Positions 43,006 to 51,964 of a DNA stretch of 64,000 nucleotides are shown here, in pieces. Origin of the DNA: Modestobacter marinus (lineage in GTDB: Bacteria > Actinomycetota > Actinomycetes > Mycobacteriales > Geodermatophilaceae). The notes under the pieces were generated by a model. It searched no databases. It was not told where the DNA came from and worked only from the letters and a program-made list of their open reading frames with translations. The position numbers and the translations under genes were made by a program. The first letter of the stretch is position 1, and every line of letters starts with the position of its first letter. The DNA lies in NCBI RefSeq assembly GCF_011758655.1, contig NZ_JAAMPA010000001.1:62001-126000 (forward strand), written 5' to 3'.

Positions 43006-44040
43006 ATGCCAGCCCCGCTCCCGCCGCTGCCCACGACCGTCGTCGGCAGCCTGCCCCAGCCCGACTGGCTGATCGACCGCGACCGACTCGGGCACCAGTT
43101 CCCGCCCCGGGTCCGGGCCCGGGAGCTGTGGCGGGTGCCGCCGGAGTTCCTCCAGGAGGCCCAGGACGACGCCACGCTGGCCACCATCCGGGTGCAGGAG
43201 GAGGCCGGGCTGGACATCATCGGCGACGGCGAGATCCGGCGTGAGTCCTACTCCAACCACTTCGCCACCGCGCTCGAGGGGCTGGACCTGGACCACCCCG
43301 GGTCGGTGCGCAACCGCTCGGGCATCGACATCCCGGCCCCCCGAGTGGTCGGTGAGATCCGCCGGCCGGCCGCGGTGCAGGCGGGCGACGTGCGGTTCCT
43401 GCGCGCCCACACCGACCGGGCCGTGAAGATCACCGTGCCCGGTCCGTTCACCATGGCGCAGCAGGCGCAGGACGACCACTACGGCGACGACCGCGCCCTG
43501 GCGCTGGCCTACGCCGAGGCCGTGCGGGCGGAGATCGCCGACCTGTTCGCCGCCGGCGCCGACATCGTGCAGCTGGACGAGCCCTGGCTGCAGGCCCGGC
43601 CCGAGGTGGCCCGCCGGTACGGCGTCGAGGTGCTCACCGCAGCCCTGGCCGACGCACCCGGACCGGTGCACGTGCACGTCTGCTTCGGCTACGCGGCGAT
43701 GGTCGCTGACCGGCCCGAGGGCTACTCGGTGCTGCCGCAGCTGGCCGACGTCCCGGCCGCCGCCGTCTCCGTCGAGACGGCGCAGTCGCACCTGGACCCG
43801 GCCACCCTGCGCCCGCTGCGCGGCACGGGCGTCGCGCTCGGCGTGCTCGACCTCGCCACGCCGGAGGTGGAGACCCCGGAGACGGTCGCCGACCGGGTTC
43901 GCCGCGCGCTGGACCACGTGGACGTCGACCGCCTCGTGCTGTCCAGCGACTGCGGGCTGAAGTACCTGCCGCGGGAGTCGGCGGCGGGGAAGATGCGTTC
44001 CCTGGCCCGCGCCGCGCAGCTGCTGCGCGCCGAGCTCTGA
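43006..44040 (+). CDS. MetE C-terminal-like methyltransferase (core-MetE type)
   Basis: 344 residues from ATG 43006 with a perfect AGGAGG at 42996-43001. It corresponds to the catalytic half of cobalamin-independent methionine synthase: TTVVGSLPQP at the N-terminus, VPGPFTMAQQ, DIVQLDEPWLQ, and zinc-ligand motifs HVHVCFGY (His, Cys) and LSSDCGLKYLPRE (Cys). It lacks the N-terminal folate-binding half of MetE. Short MetE-like proteins may use other methyl donors or corrinoid proteins. Partner genes are not adjacent. Confidence 0.85.
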   Translation: MPAPLPPLPTTVVGSLPQPDWLIDRDRLGHQFPPRVRARELWRVPPEFLQEAQDDATLATIRVQEEAGLDIIGDGEIRRESYSNHFATALEGLDLDHPGSVRNRSGIDIPAPRVVGEIRRPAAVQAGDVRFLRAHTDRAVKITVPGPFTMAQQAQDDHYGDDRALALAYAEAVRAEIADLFAAGADIVQLDEPWLQARPEVARRYGVEVLTAALADAPGPVHVHVCFGYAAMVADRPEGYSVLPQLADVPAAAVSVETAQSHLDPATLRPLRGTGVALGVLDLATPEVETPETVADRVRRALDHVDVDRLVLSSDCGLKYLPRESAAGKMRSLARAAQLLRAEL

Positions 44041-44137
44041 GGTCGGGGTGCCGTCCGGTCTCCCCCGGCCGGCACCCCGCCTCCGCTGTCCCCCGCCGAC
44101 CGGGAATGACCCCAGAGGCGGAGGGCTTGCCGCCGAC

Positions 44138-44830
44138 ATGACCACCATCGGACTCATCGGCAGCGGCAACATCGGCAGCACCGTCGCCCGGCTGGCGGTC
44201 GACGCCGGCCACGACGTCGTCCTCAGCAACAGCCGGGGACCGGAGACGCTCACCGACCTCGTCGACCGGCTCGGCCCGCGCGCCCGGGCGGCCACCCCCG
44301 CCGAGGCCGCGGCGGCCGGCGACCTCGTCGTGGTGACCGTGCCGCTCAAGGCCTACCGCCAGGTGCCGGTCGAACCGCTGCGCGGCAAGGTCGTGATCGA
44401 CACCGACAACTACTACCCCGAGCGCGACGGGCACTTCCCCGAGCTGGACGACGAGTCGACGACCACCAGCGAGCTGCTCCAGGCGCACCTGCCGGAGTCG
44501 CGGGTGGTGAAGGCGTTCAACTCCATCTACGTCACCCAGCTCGGCACGCTGCAGCGGCCCGCGGGCGACCCGGAGCGCTCCGTGCTGCCCATCGCCGGGG
44601 ACGACGAGACGGCCAAGCAGGCGGTGGCGGCGTTCCTCGACTCGATCGGGTACGACGCCCACGACGTCGGCCCGCTCGCGGAGGGCTGGCGCTTCCAGCG
44701 CGACACCGCGGCCTACGTCACGCCCTACGCCGTGCCCGGCGAGGGCTTCCCGGAGGTGCCGGGGCGCCAGGTCACCCGGGCGACGCTGGTCGAGCTGCTC
44801 GCCGCGGCGCGCCGCTACCGCGACATGTGA
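44138..44830 (+). CDS. NADPH-dependent F420 reductase-like protein
   Basis: 230 residues from ATG 44138. The N-terminal motif TTIGLIGSGNIGSTVARLA and VLSNSRGPETL match the NADP-binding F420-dependent NADP reductase (NPD) family; VVKAFNSIYVTQL is also conserved. F420 is common in actinobacteria, so a role in F420H2/NADPH exchange is possible, but many family members are uncharacterised oxidoreductases. Monocistronic by position. Confidence 0.8.
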   Translation: MTTIGLIGSGNIGSTVARLAVDAGHDVVLSNSRGPETLTDLVDRLGPRARAATPAEAAAAGDLVVVTVPLKAYRQVPVEPLRGKVVIDTDNYYPERDGHFPELDDESTTTSELLQAHLPESRVVKAFNSIYVTQLGTLQRPAGDPERSVLPIAGDDETAKQAVAAFLDSIGYDAHDVGPLAEGWRFQRDTAAYVTPYAVPGEGFPEVPGRQVTRATLVELLAAARRYRDM

Positions 44831-44839
44831 CGGTCCGGC

Positions 44840-44874
44840 GCGCGGGGAGGCAGCACGCTGCCGCCTCTCCGCGC
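44840..44874. terminator. Terminator between F420-reductase-like gene and metS
   Basis: A 15-bp stem (44840-44854 with 44860-44874) has one mismatch and one G-T pair around ACGCT. It lies between two convergent genes. Confidence 0.75.
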
Positions 44875-44881
44875 ACCGCGG

Positions 44882-45016
44882 TCAGCCGTTCCGGTGCGGG
44901 CCCTCGGTGCGGTCCTCGACGGCGCCGTGGTGCACCAGGCTGGCGACGGCCAGGGCGAGGCCGCCCCAGAGCACGACCATCGCCACCACCATCATCACGA
45001 TCGCGGCGGTGCTCAT
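44882..45016 (-). CDS. metS: MetS-like small subunit of NSS transporter
   Basis: 44 residues: one membrane helix (IVMMVVAMVVLWGGLALAVA) and a short charged tail. It overlaps the upstream NSS transporter gene by 4 bp (ATGA). This matches the MetPS systems of actinobacteria, in which a tiny subunit is needed for methionine and alanine uptake by the large subunit. Confidence 0.85.
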   Translation of the reverse strand: MSTAAIVMMVVAMVVLWGGLALAVASLVHHGAVEDRTEGPHRNG

Positions 45017-46638
45017 CGGGGTCCTCCCTCGTCCAGCGGGCGGTCGTGCGGGGCCGGGGCCGTCGTCGAGGCCGCGTGCAGCGGCGCCGCCGGATCGGCA
45101 CCGGGTGGCGGTCCGTCCAGGTGGGTCCCGGCGCGCCACGGCAGCCGGGCGAGGAGGAAGCCGAGGAGCGGCAGCACCGCGACCAGCGCCCAGCCGAGCG
45201 CCAGGAGCAGCCAGGTCGGGTAGTCCTCGTAGGGCGCGGTGAGGTCGTCCCGCAGGGCGAGGACGAGCACGACGGCCAGGCCGACCGGGGCGACGACGCT
45301 GGTCAGCAGCCGCCAGCCGGTGCCGAGCCGAGGCCGGCCGTGGACGTTGAGGTGCCCGCCGAGGACGGGCAGGGCCCGCACCACCCAGGCGACGACCAGC
45401 ATGCTGACCAGCGCCACGACGAGGATGCCGTACTGGTTGACGAAGTGGTCGACGACGTCGAGCACGTAGACGCCGCTCGTCGTGCTGAACAGCACCAGGC
45501 TCAGCACCGCCGCGGGGACGCCGACGGCGAGGGTCGCGGTGAGCCGGCCGGTGTCGAGCTTGTCGCGGACCGCGGAGATCACCACCTCGATCACGCTGAT
45601 CAGCGAGGTGATGCCGGCGATGACCAGCGCCCCGAAGAACAGGACGCCGAGGAGGGCGCCGGCCGGGGCCTCGCTGATGATCGCCGGGAAGGCGATGAAG
45701 GCCAGCCCGATCCCACCGCTGGCGACCTCGTCGACCGCGACCCCGTTGGCCTGGGCCATGAACCCCAGGGCGGCGAACACCCCGATGCCGGCGAGCAGCT
45801 CGAAGCCGGAGTTGGAGAAGCCCACGACGAGGCCGGAGCCGACCATGTCCTCGCGGCGACGGACGTAGGAGGCGTAGGTGATCATGATGCCGAAGCCGAC
45901 CGACAGCGAGAAGAAGATCTGGCCGAACGCGGCGGCCCAGACCGAGGGCGCGGTGAGCGCCGACCAGTCGGGCGCGAAGAGGGCGTCGAGCCCGGCCCCC
46001 GCCCCCGGCAGCAGCAGCGCCTGCACCACGAGGGCGACGAAGGCGAGCACCAGCACCGGGATGAAGAGCAGCGAGGTCAGGCCGATGCCGCGCTGGACGC
46101 CGAGGGCCATGACCACCAGGACGACCAGCCAGACCAGCGCGAGGGGCCAGAGCACCCCGGGAACGACGTCCGCAGTGACCCGGACGTCGCCGGCCTGGAG
46201 GAACTCGCCGAAGAAGAACCCCTCGGGGTCGTCGCCCCAGGCCAGGTCGAGGGAGAAGAAGGTGTACCGCAGCGCCCACGCGATCACCGCGGCGTAGTAG
46301 ACGGCGATGACGAAGCAGATGCCCACCTGCCACCAGCCGAGCCCCTCGGTGCCGCGGCGCAGCCGGGCGAAGGAGAGCGGCGCCGAACCGCGGTGCCGGT
46401 GGCCGATCGCGTAGTCCAGCAGCAGGAAGGGCAGGCCGGCGGTCAGCAGCGCGATCAGGTAGGGCAGCAGGAAGGCGCCGCCGCCGTTCTCGTAGGCGAC
46501 GTAGGGGAACCGCCAGATGTTGCCGAGCCCGACGGCCGACCCGATCGCCGCCAGGATGAACACGCGCCGGGAGCTGAACCCGCCGCGCCGCTGCTCCTCG
46601 TCGGGCTGCCCCATGGCCTCCCCTGCCGTCGTGCTCAT
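45013..46638 (-). CDS. metP: NSS (neurotransmitter:sodium symporter) family transporter, MetP-like
   Basis: 541 residues, ATG start, about 12 membrane segments. Hallmark motifs: ILAAIGSAVGLGNIWRFPYV in TM1, YENGGGAFLLPYL, and SLSVGFGIMITYASYVRRRE in TM6. The family carries amino acids with Na+; with MetS just downstream the likely substrates are methionine and alanine. The upstream 200 bp shows no strong operator. Confidence 0.9.
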   Translation of the reverse strand: MSTTAGEAMGQPDEEQRRGGFSSRRVFILAAIGSAVGLGNIWRFPYVAYENGGGAFLLPYLIALLTAGLPFLLLDYAIGHRHRGSAPLSFARLRRGTEGLGWWQVGICFVIAVYYAAVIAWALRYTFFSLDLAWGDDPEGFFFGEFLQAGDVRVTADVVPGVLWPLALVWLVVLVVMALGVQRGIGLTSLLFIPVLVLAFVALVVQALLLPGAGAGLDALFAPDWSALTAPSVWAAAFGQIFFSLSVGFGIMITYASYVRRREDMVGSGLVVGFSNSGFELLAGIGVFAALGFMAQANGVAVDEVASGGIGLAFIAFPAIISEAPAGALLGVLFFGALVIAGITSLISVIEVVISAVRDKLDTGRLTATLAVGVPAAVLSLVLFSTTSGVYVLDVVDHFVNQYGILVVALVSMLVVAWVVRALPVLGGHLNVHGRPRLGTGWRLLTSVVAPVGLAVVLVLALRDDLTAPYEDYPTWLLLALGWALVAVLPLLGFLLARLPWRAGTHLDGPPPGADPAAPLHAASTTAPAPHDRPLDEGGPR

Positions 46639-46838
46639 CCGACCTCCCGTGTCGTCGCCCACCGGACCGGCGGGCTCCTGGCGCACCGGTCCACATCGCG
46701 GCCGTCGGGGAGATGATCTCAGGAGGTGAGGTCGGGCGGGCACCCGTCGACCGCGACGTCGGCACCCGCGCACGAGCGGGCCGACGCGGCGCTGCGGACG
46801 CCCTTCCCGGCGGGATCCGGGACTCCTACCGTCGTCCC

Positions 46839-47000
46839 ATGACCCGGAAGCCACTGCGGTGCCGCTTCGGGTTCCACGCCTGGGTCCAGCGACACCCGGA
46901 GGGCGATCGGCCCGCGAGGTCGGAGGACAAGATCTGCCGTCGGTGCGGGAAGCGCACCGGCAGCCCGTTCGGCAGCGCGCCGTGGGTCTTCCCCGGCTGA
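46839..47000 (+). CDS. Small zinc-ribbon-like protein
   Basis: 53 residues. RCRFGFHAWVQ and ICRRCGKRTG supply a Cys/His and a CxxC pair that could bind one zinc ion. Many actinobacteria carry such short basic proteins; function unknown. The ATG is preceded by TCCTACCG without a strong RBS. Convergent with ssrA across a strong terminator. Confidence 0.6.
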   Translation: MTRKPLRCRFGFHAWVQRHPEGDRPARSEDKICRRCGKRTGSPFGSAPWVFPG

Positions 47001-47023
47001 CGTCCGGCCGACCGACCCCTCTG

Positions 47024-47069
47024 CACGACGAACCGCCCCGGACCTGGCGGTCCGGGGCGGTTCGTCGTG
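47024..47069. terminator. Strong bidirectional terminator before ssrA
   Basis: A perfect 21-bp stem (47024-47044 with 47049-47069) with loop TGGC includes ACCGCCCCGG. It serves the small zinc-ribbon gene on one side and the tmRNA 3' end on the other. Confidence 0.9.
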
Positions 47070-47086
47070 GTGCGGGGGGTGGGTGC

Positions 47087-47462
47087 TGGTGGAGGCGGCG
47101 GGAATCGAACCCGCGTCCTGCGACGCATCACCAGGGCTTCTCCGAGCGCAGTTCGCTCTGCCTCTGCTCGGCCCTCCTGATCTCACGAACGAGTCAGGAT
47201 GACGGGCCCAGTCGCTGTTTGGTGTCCCACACGCAACCGCGACCGATGCGTGCGGTGAGTCATCTAGCTGATGCCAGGATCCGGGCCGATGACGAACCCG
47301 GGCTGACAGACTCGCCTAGCTGCCGTCAGGCAGCGAGAGCGAAGTCGCGCTGATTGGAATCGGCGCTTGTGTGTTTTGCAACGGATGGTTAACGAGATCA
47401 TCGTTGCCTTCCTCGGCTCGCTTCCCCTGGTCAAACGACCGCAGTCGAGACCAATCGCCCCC
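47087..47462 (-). ncRNA. ssrA: tmRNA (ssrA)
   Basis: About 376 nt on the minus strand. The 3' end is a tRNA-like arm (GGTTCGATTCC T-arm) finishing ACCA at 47087, and its acceptor strand CGCCTCC pairs with the 5' end GGGGGCG near 47462. The tag reading frame runs from the GCA at 47377-47379 to a TGA at 47326-47328 and encodes AKHTSADSNQRDFALAA, with the actinobacterial DFALAA ending. tmRNA rescues stalled ribosomes with SmpB, whose gene is about 9.7 kb away. Confidence 0.95.
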
Positions 47463-47635
47463 CTGTGTAGTTGTACGGCCAGCATAACGGCACCCGCCCC
47501 GGAGTTGTTCCCCCGAGCGCGCGCCTCGGCGCGAGCCGCGTCCGCGGACGACACTGCACACCGTCCGCCACGTCACCGAGGGCCGTCGGCGCCCCTGCTG
47601 CCCGTCGTCCCGCCCGACCAGCCAGGGAGCAGCGC

Positions 47636-48541
47636 ATGACCGACGCGCCGACCGACGACGTCATCGCCGACATCGACGAGCACACGATCACCGACGCCGT
47701 CGTCGCCAGCTTCGCCGCGACGCCGGACGCGCGGCTGCGCGAGGTGCTGGGCGCGCTCGTGCGCGGGCTGCACACCGCGATCCGGGAGGTGGAACCGACG
47801 ATCGGCGAGTGGGAGCACGCCATCGACTTCCTCACCCGCACCGGGCAGACGTGCGACGACGTGCGGCAGGAGTTCGTGCTGCTCTCCGACGTCCTCGGGG
47901 TCTCCTCCCTGGTGGAGAACATCAACCACCGCAAGGTCGGCGGGGCGACCGAGGCGACCGTCCTCGGGCCCTTCCACATGACCGCCTCGCCACCCCGCCG
48001 CAACGGCGACTCGATCGACGAGGTGGGCGGTCACCAGCCGTGCGTCGTCACCGGCCGGGTGCTGTCGGTCTCCGGCGAACCGGTGCCGGGGGCGAGCGTG
48101 GACGTGTGGCAGGCCGACGAGAACGGCTTCTACGACGTCCAGCAGCCCGACGTGCAGCCGGCGGGCAACGGCCGCGGCCTGTTCACCACCGACGAGGAGG
48201 GCCGGTTCTGGTTCCGCACCACGGTGCCGGCGCACTACCCGATCCCCACGGACGGCCCGGTCGGCGAGCTGCTCACCGCGACCGCCCGGCCGCCGTTCCG
48301 GCCGGCGCACGTCCACTTCATCGCCGAGGCGCCGGGGTTCGTGCCGGTGACCACGCACGTCTTCGTCGACGGCAGCCCCTACCTGGACGCCGACGCGGTC
48401 TTCGCGGTCAAGCGCAGCCTGATCCGCGACTTCGCCCCCGTCGACGACGCCGAGCAGGCCGCGCGGTTCGGCACCGCGAACCCGTTCCGGCTCGCCGTCA
48501 TCGACCTCGTGGTGGAGCCGGCCGGGACGCCGTCGCCGTGA
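47636..48541 (+). CDS. Intradiol dioxygenase, hydroxyquinol 1,2-dioxygenase type
   Basis: 301 residues from ATG 47636. The N-terminal helical dimerisation domain (LREVLGALVRGLHTAIREVE) is followed by the beta-sandwich with non-heme Fe(III) ligands: Tyr in DENGFYDVQ, Tyr in VPAHYPIPTDGPVG, and two His in RPAHVHFIAE. It opens 1,2,4-trihydroxybenzene or catechol rings between the two hydroxyls. No maleylacetate reductase or monooxygenase partner is next to it. Confidence 0.88.
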   Translation: MTDAPTDDVIADIDEHTITDAVVASFAATPDARLREVLGALVRGLHTAIREVEPTIGEWEHAIDFLTRTGQTCDDVRQEFVLLSDVLGVSSLVENINHRKVGGATEATVLGPFHMTASPPRRNGDSIDEVGGHQPCVVTGRVLSVSGEPVPGASVDVWQADENGFYDVQQPDVQPAGNGRGLFTTDEEGRFWFRTTVPAHYPIPTDGPVGELLTATARPPFRPAHVHFIAEAPGFVPVTTHVFVDGSPYLDADAVFAVKRSLIRDFAPVDDAEQAARFGTANPFRLAVIDLVVEPAGTPSP

Positions 48542-48551
48542 CCGGGGTCCG

Positions 48552-49700
48552 TCAGATCCAGTCGCGGCGCTTGAAGATGACGTACAGCGTCAGGCTGACC
48601 GAGAACATCAGCACGACGGCGAACGGGTAGCCGTAGGCCCACTCGAGCTCCGGCATGTGGTCGAAGTTCATCCCGTAGACCCCGCCCACCAGGCTGGGGG
48701 CGAAGAGGATGGCCGCCCACGCGGAGATCTTCTTGACCTCCTCGCCCTGGGCGAGGCTGGTCTCGGTGAGGGTCTTCATCTCCTCGTTCTGGCGCTGGGC
48801 GACCAGCGTGGCGTTCACCGTGAGGATGTCGCGCAGCTGCAGCCGGAAGCCCTCGACCCGCTCGGTGATCTGGGTGACGTGGTCGGCGACGTCCCGCAGG
48901 TGGCTGCGCAGCTCCTCGTCGACGCCGTACTTCTCGAACCCGGCGGTGATCGCGGCGAGGATGCCGGTCAGCGGCTGGACCGCCCGCTGGAAGTCCACGA
49001 CCTCCTGGGACAGCTCGTAGATGCGCCGCGACACCTGCGGGTCGCCGCGGAACACCTCGACCTCGATCTCGTCGATGTCCTTGTCCAGCCCGGCGACGAC
49101 CGGGGCGTACCCGTCGACGACGGCGTCCAGGATCGCGTACAGCACCGCCTCCGTGCCGCGGGCCAGCAGCTCCGGGGAGCTCTCCAGCCGCCGGCGCACC
49201 CGGGCCAGGTCCGGTGACTCGGCGTGCCGCACGGTGATGGCGAAGTCCTTGCCGAGGAACAGGTGCAGCTCGCCGAACTCCACCTCCTCGGCCTCGTCCA
49301 GGTAGCGGGCGGCCTTGAGGACGACGAACAGCGTGTCCCCGTAGCGCTCGAACTTGGGCCGCTGGTGGGCGTGGATGGCGTCCTCGACCGCGAGGTCGGG
49401 CAGGTCGTACTGCTCGGCCAGCTCACCCAGCTCGGCCGGCTCCGGGCGGTAGAGCCCCAGCCAGACCATCCGGTCGTCGAAGCCCTCGGTCAGCCACTCG
49501 TGGCTCTCCGCCGTCGAGTCGGGCGTGGCGATCCGCCGTCCGCCGGCGTAGACCGCGTTGTCGACCATCCGCGAGCGCCGCGGGGCTGCGGTGGCCCCCG
49601 ACACCGACGGGTCGACCGGCCGCGGGGGCACGAGGACGGCGCGCGGCCGGCGGGTGAGGGTGGACAGGGCGGTGCGGGGGGCGAGACGACGATCGGCCAC
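48552..49700 (-). CDS. CorA family magnesium/cobalt transporter
   Basis: 382 residues from GTG 49700 (GGGAGCC upstream). A large acidic N-terminal funnel domain is followed by a long stalk helix (RSHLRDVADHVTQITERVEG) and two C-terminal membrane helices with the selectivity motif VYGMNFDHMPELEW after TM1. It forms a pentameric Mg2+ channel. The upstream region has nested inverted repeats that could form a leader structure. Confidence 0.92.
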   Translation of the reverse strand: MADRRLAPRTALSTLTRRPRAVLVPPRPVDPSVSGATAAPRRSRMVDNAVYAGGRRIATPDSTAESHEWLTEGFDDRMVWLGLYRPEPAELGELAEQYDLPDLAVEDAIHAHQRPKFERYGDTLFVVLKAARYLDEAEEVEFGELHLFLGKDFAITVRHAESPDLARVRRRLESSPELLARGTEAVLYAILDAVVDGYAPVVAGLDKDIDEIEVEVFRGDPQVSRRIYELSQEVVDFQRAVQPLTGILAAITAGFEKYGVDEELRSHLRDVADHVTQITERVEGFRLQLRDILTVNATLVAQRQNEEMKTLTETSLAQGEEVKKISAWAAILFAPSLVGGVYGMNFDHMPELEWAYGYPFAVVLMFSVSLTLYVIFKRRDWI

Positions 49701-50007
49701 GGTGGGCTCCCGGGAGACGCGGGGACGGTGGGCGCGGGAGGTCCCCGTGCGCGTGCCCGCCCGGGTCAGGCGACCGGGGGCGTCAGCGGGAGGGGACCTC
49801 GGGACTGTGACTGGGAGGCTCCGATCGCACGGCCCAGCACCTCCCGTCTCCCCGGGGCCGGCGCCCGTCACGCGGCCGTCGTCCATCGTGACACGCCGCG
49901 CCGCTCCGGGTCACCCCGGTCGCCCCACCAGGGGTGAACGGGTCAGCCGGCGTTGATCGTCCCCGCGACCGGGCCGTCGCTGTCGGCGTCGGGCCGCCGG
50001 GCGCCGG
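49701..50007. other. Gap upstream of corA with nested inverted repeats
   Basis: No convincing gene is seen in these 307 bp. On the corA-sense strand, GAGGTCCCC and GGGGACCTC (49792-49800 and 49738-49746) face each other across 45 nt, and GGGAGG/CCTCCC (49840-49845 and 49813-49818) lie just upstream. A 22-codon frame (49943-50011) overlaps the SCO6745-like stop but has no other support. Confidence 0.45.
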
Positions 50008-50889
50008 TCACGACCGGGACAGCACCCCGGGCGGGAAGGCCCCGTTGCCCAGCAGCCGGCCGGTCAGGTCACCGGCGAGCGCGGCGACCCGCTCGGTGCG
50101 CTCGACGCCCAGGTGCACGAACGGGGTCGCCGACAGCGCGTCGGTCTCCTGCTCGACCGACGCCCGCAGCTGCTGACCGGCCTCGGTGAGCGCGCCGTCG
50201 GCGACGAGGCCGCGCTCGGCGAGCCGGTCCAGCGCCGCCGTCCACTCCTCGTCGGACCAGCCCCGGGTCGCCTGGGCGGCCTGCCGGGTGAACCCGCGGC
50301 CGGTGAGCGTGTGGGTGACCAGCGCCTCCAGCCCGGTCAGCCCGTGCCGGACCACGCTGAGCACGTGCCCGTCGCCACGGTGCTCCCGCAGCAGCGTGAC
50401 ACCGTGCCAGACCTGCAGCACCGGCTCGTCCGGCCAGGACAGGTCGGCGTGCGCGGCGAACAGCGGCCGGGCCTCCGGCGTCAGCACGGAGCACGCCTCC
50501 CGCAGGAGCGCGGCGAGCTCCTCGAGACTGCTCCCGTCGGCGCCGTCGAGGAGCCGGGTGAGGGAGGCGCGCGCGGCCGCGGTGCGGGCGGCGAGGACCT
50601 GGTCCGGGGTGGCGAGCGTCCACGCGCGGGGCAGGTGCCGGGCGACGATCGCCGGGGCGAAGTTGGCGAAGGTGGCCGTCACGACCCCCGGGCCGACCGC
50701 GCCCATCGCCGCCGCGCGGCCGGCGAAGTAGACCATCCGGCCCGGGCGCAGGCCGGCGGCGGCCAGGTGCTCGTCGGTCTCCGGCGCGAAGTAGACGTGC
50801 GAGTGCAGCGGCTCCAGCCGCCGGTGGGTGCGGGCGACCAGGCGGAGGTCGGGGGCGAGCGGGACGGCGGGCTGATCGACGCTGACCAT
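50008..50889 (-). CDS. SCO6745 family protein
   Basis: 293 residues from ATG 50889. Features of the family: LRLVARTHRRLEPLHSHVYF, APETDEHLAAAGLRPGRMVY and the C-terminal winged-helix-like region RGWSDEEWTAALDRLAERGL. Widely present in actinobacteria; function unknown, with a MarR-like C-terminal half suggesting DNA binding or a regulatory origin. It lies 18 bp downstream of the secreted-protein gene on the same strand. Confidence 0.8.
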   Translation of the reverse strand: MVSVDQPAVPLAPDLRLVARTHRRLEPLHSHVYFAPETDEHLAAAGLRPGRMVYFAGRAAAMGAVGPGVVTATFANFAPAIVARHLPRAWTLATPDQVLAARTAAARASLTRLLDGADGSSLEELAALLREACSVLTPEARPLFAAHADLSWPDEPVLQVWHGVTLLREHRGDGHVLSVVRHGLTGLEALVTHTLTGRGFTRQAAQATRGWSDEEWTAALDRLAERGLVADGALTEAGQQLRASVEQETDALSATPFVHLGVERTERVAALAGDLTGRLLGNGAFPPGVLSRS

Positions 50890-50907
50890 GGCGCGCACCC
50901 TAGCCAC

Positions 50908-51783
50908 TCAGCCGCGCGGCCCCGAGGGAGCCGACCCGGGCCAGCGGACGGACTCGACGCAGGAGTGGTTGTGGTCCAGGTCGTCCTCGACGTACTGGGT
51001 GAGCACGACCCGGCCGCCGTCGACGAGCGGGGCGTCGGCGCAGTTGGCGATCGCGCCGGGGAGGCTGCGGGCGCCGGCCAGCCAGCTGTCCAGACCGTGC
51101 AGGCTGCTCCACGCGGGCACGTCGCCGACGATCTCGCCCCACTGGTAGCCGGTCGAGTAGAGCCCGACCCGGCCGCCGACCGACTCGAGGTGGTCGGTCA
51201 TCCCCTCCAGCGTGGCCCGGTTGTTCCGCTGCGCCGCGGCGCCGTCGGTCTGCCAGGTGTTCATCGTCTCGACGTCCAGCCACCAGCGCAGGCCCTCGAG
51301 GTCGTCCTCCGTCACGGCGGCGTCGCCGGGCAGGTCACCGAGGGTGTCGAGCACCATCTCCACGTCGTCCTCGGCCCGGTCGACGCCGTACTCGTAGGAG
51401 CAGGCCGCACTGTTGTCCCCGTCGCAGACGCCGTACCGGGTGGCTCCCGACCGCGGCCAGGTGCTCACCTGCTGGCGCACCTCGCCGGGGTTGGCGGTGT
51501 TCACGTACAGCTGGGCCCGCGGCTGGGCCGGCTCCGCACCCGAGGAGTCGTGCGCCCACTCCCACTGCTCGGCGAGGCAGGGGTTCTCCGTGGTCGCGAT
51601 GCCGCCGTTGACCCCGATGACGGCGTAGGCGGCGTCATCGGGCAGCTCGGTGTCGCACTGCGGGTAGGAGACGTCGTAGCCGACGGTGGACGGCGCGGGC
51701 TGCTCGGCGGCGGCCGGCGACGCGACCGCGAGCACGCCCAGCGCACCCGCCAGCGTGAGGGCCGCGCGCCGTGTGCTCCGCAT
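50908..51783 (-). CDS. Secreted protein with glycoside-hydrolase-25-like barrel
   Basis: 291 residues, ATG 51783. A signal peptide ends in SPAAAEQ. The sequence GYDVSYPQCDTELPDDAAYA, VIGVNGGIATTENPCLAEQ, QLYVNTANPG, and LRWWLDVETMNTWQ suggests a TIM barrel like GH25 or DUF1906-type secreted proteins: an Asp near the N-terminal strand and a D-x-E at the end of a central strand. Paired Cys residues probably form disulfides. Catalytic activity is not assured. Confidence 0.65.
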   Translation of the reverse strand: MRSTRRAALTLAGALGVLAVASPAAAEQPAPSTVGYDVSYPQCDTELPDDAAYAVIGVNGGIATTENPCLAEQWEWAHDSSGAEPAQPRAQLYVNTANPGEVRQQVSTWPRSGATRYGVCDGDNSAACSYEYGVDRAEDDVEMVLDTLGDLPGDAAVTEDDLEGLRWWLDVETMNTWQTDGAAAQRNNRATLEGMTDHLESVGGRVGLYSTGYQWGEIVGDVPAWSSLHGLDSWLAGARSLPGAIANCADAPLVDGGRVVLTQYVEDDLDHNHSCVESVRWPGSAPSGPRG

Positions 51784-51923
51784 CACGACCACGGTACGCG
51801 CTCGCGGCACCCTCGCGGCGGTGCTCGCCGACATGGCTGCCGGGTCGGCGCGTCGCCCGACGACCCGGGTCGGGACCGGCCCCGTCACCCGGTCAGCGGA
51901 CGGGACGAAGTCGGACGCAGTAA

Positions 51924-51964
51924 GAACTTGTACTGAGTTCAGGTTTCGGTCTAGGTTCTCCCCA
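51924..51964 (+). promoter_or_regulatory. Promoter and operator of the TetR gene, leaderless
   Basis: TTGTAC (51928-51933), an 18-bp spacer and TAGGTT (51952-51957) put +1 at the ATG 51964. GAACT (51924-51928) and AGTTC (51936-51940) form an inverted repeat over the -35. The stretch is AT-rich compared with its surroundings. It suggests autorepression by the TetR protein. Confidence 0.6.

Noticed and set aside
47087..47462. Integration (att) site in ssrA with a genomic island
   Set aside because: No second copy of the ssrA 3' end and no integrase or phage gene was seen in the window.
47264..47576. Minus-strand protein frames of 86-96 codons
   Set aside because: They lie inside tmRNA; the only real coding part there is the 17-residue tag.
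49943..50011. 22-codon minus frame overlapping the SCO6745-like stop (GTGA)
   Set aside because: The overlap looks like translational coupling, but the peptide has no recognisable features and no downstream partner.
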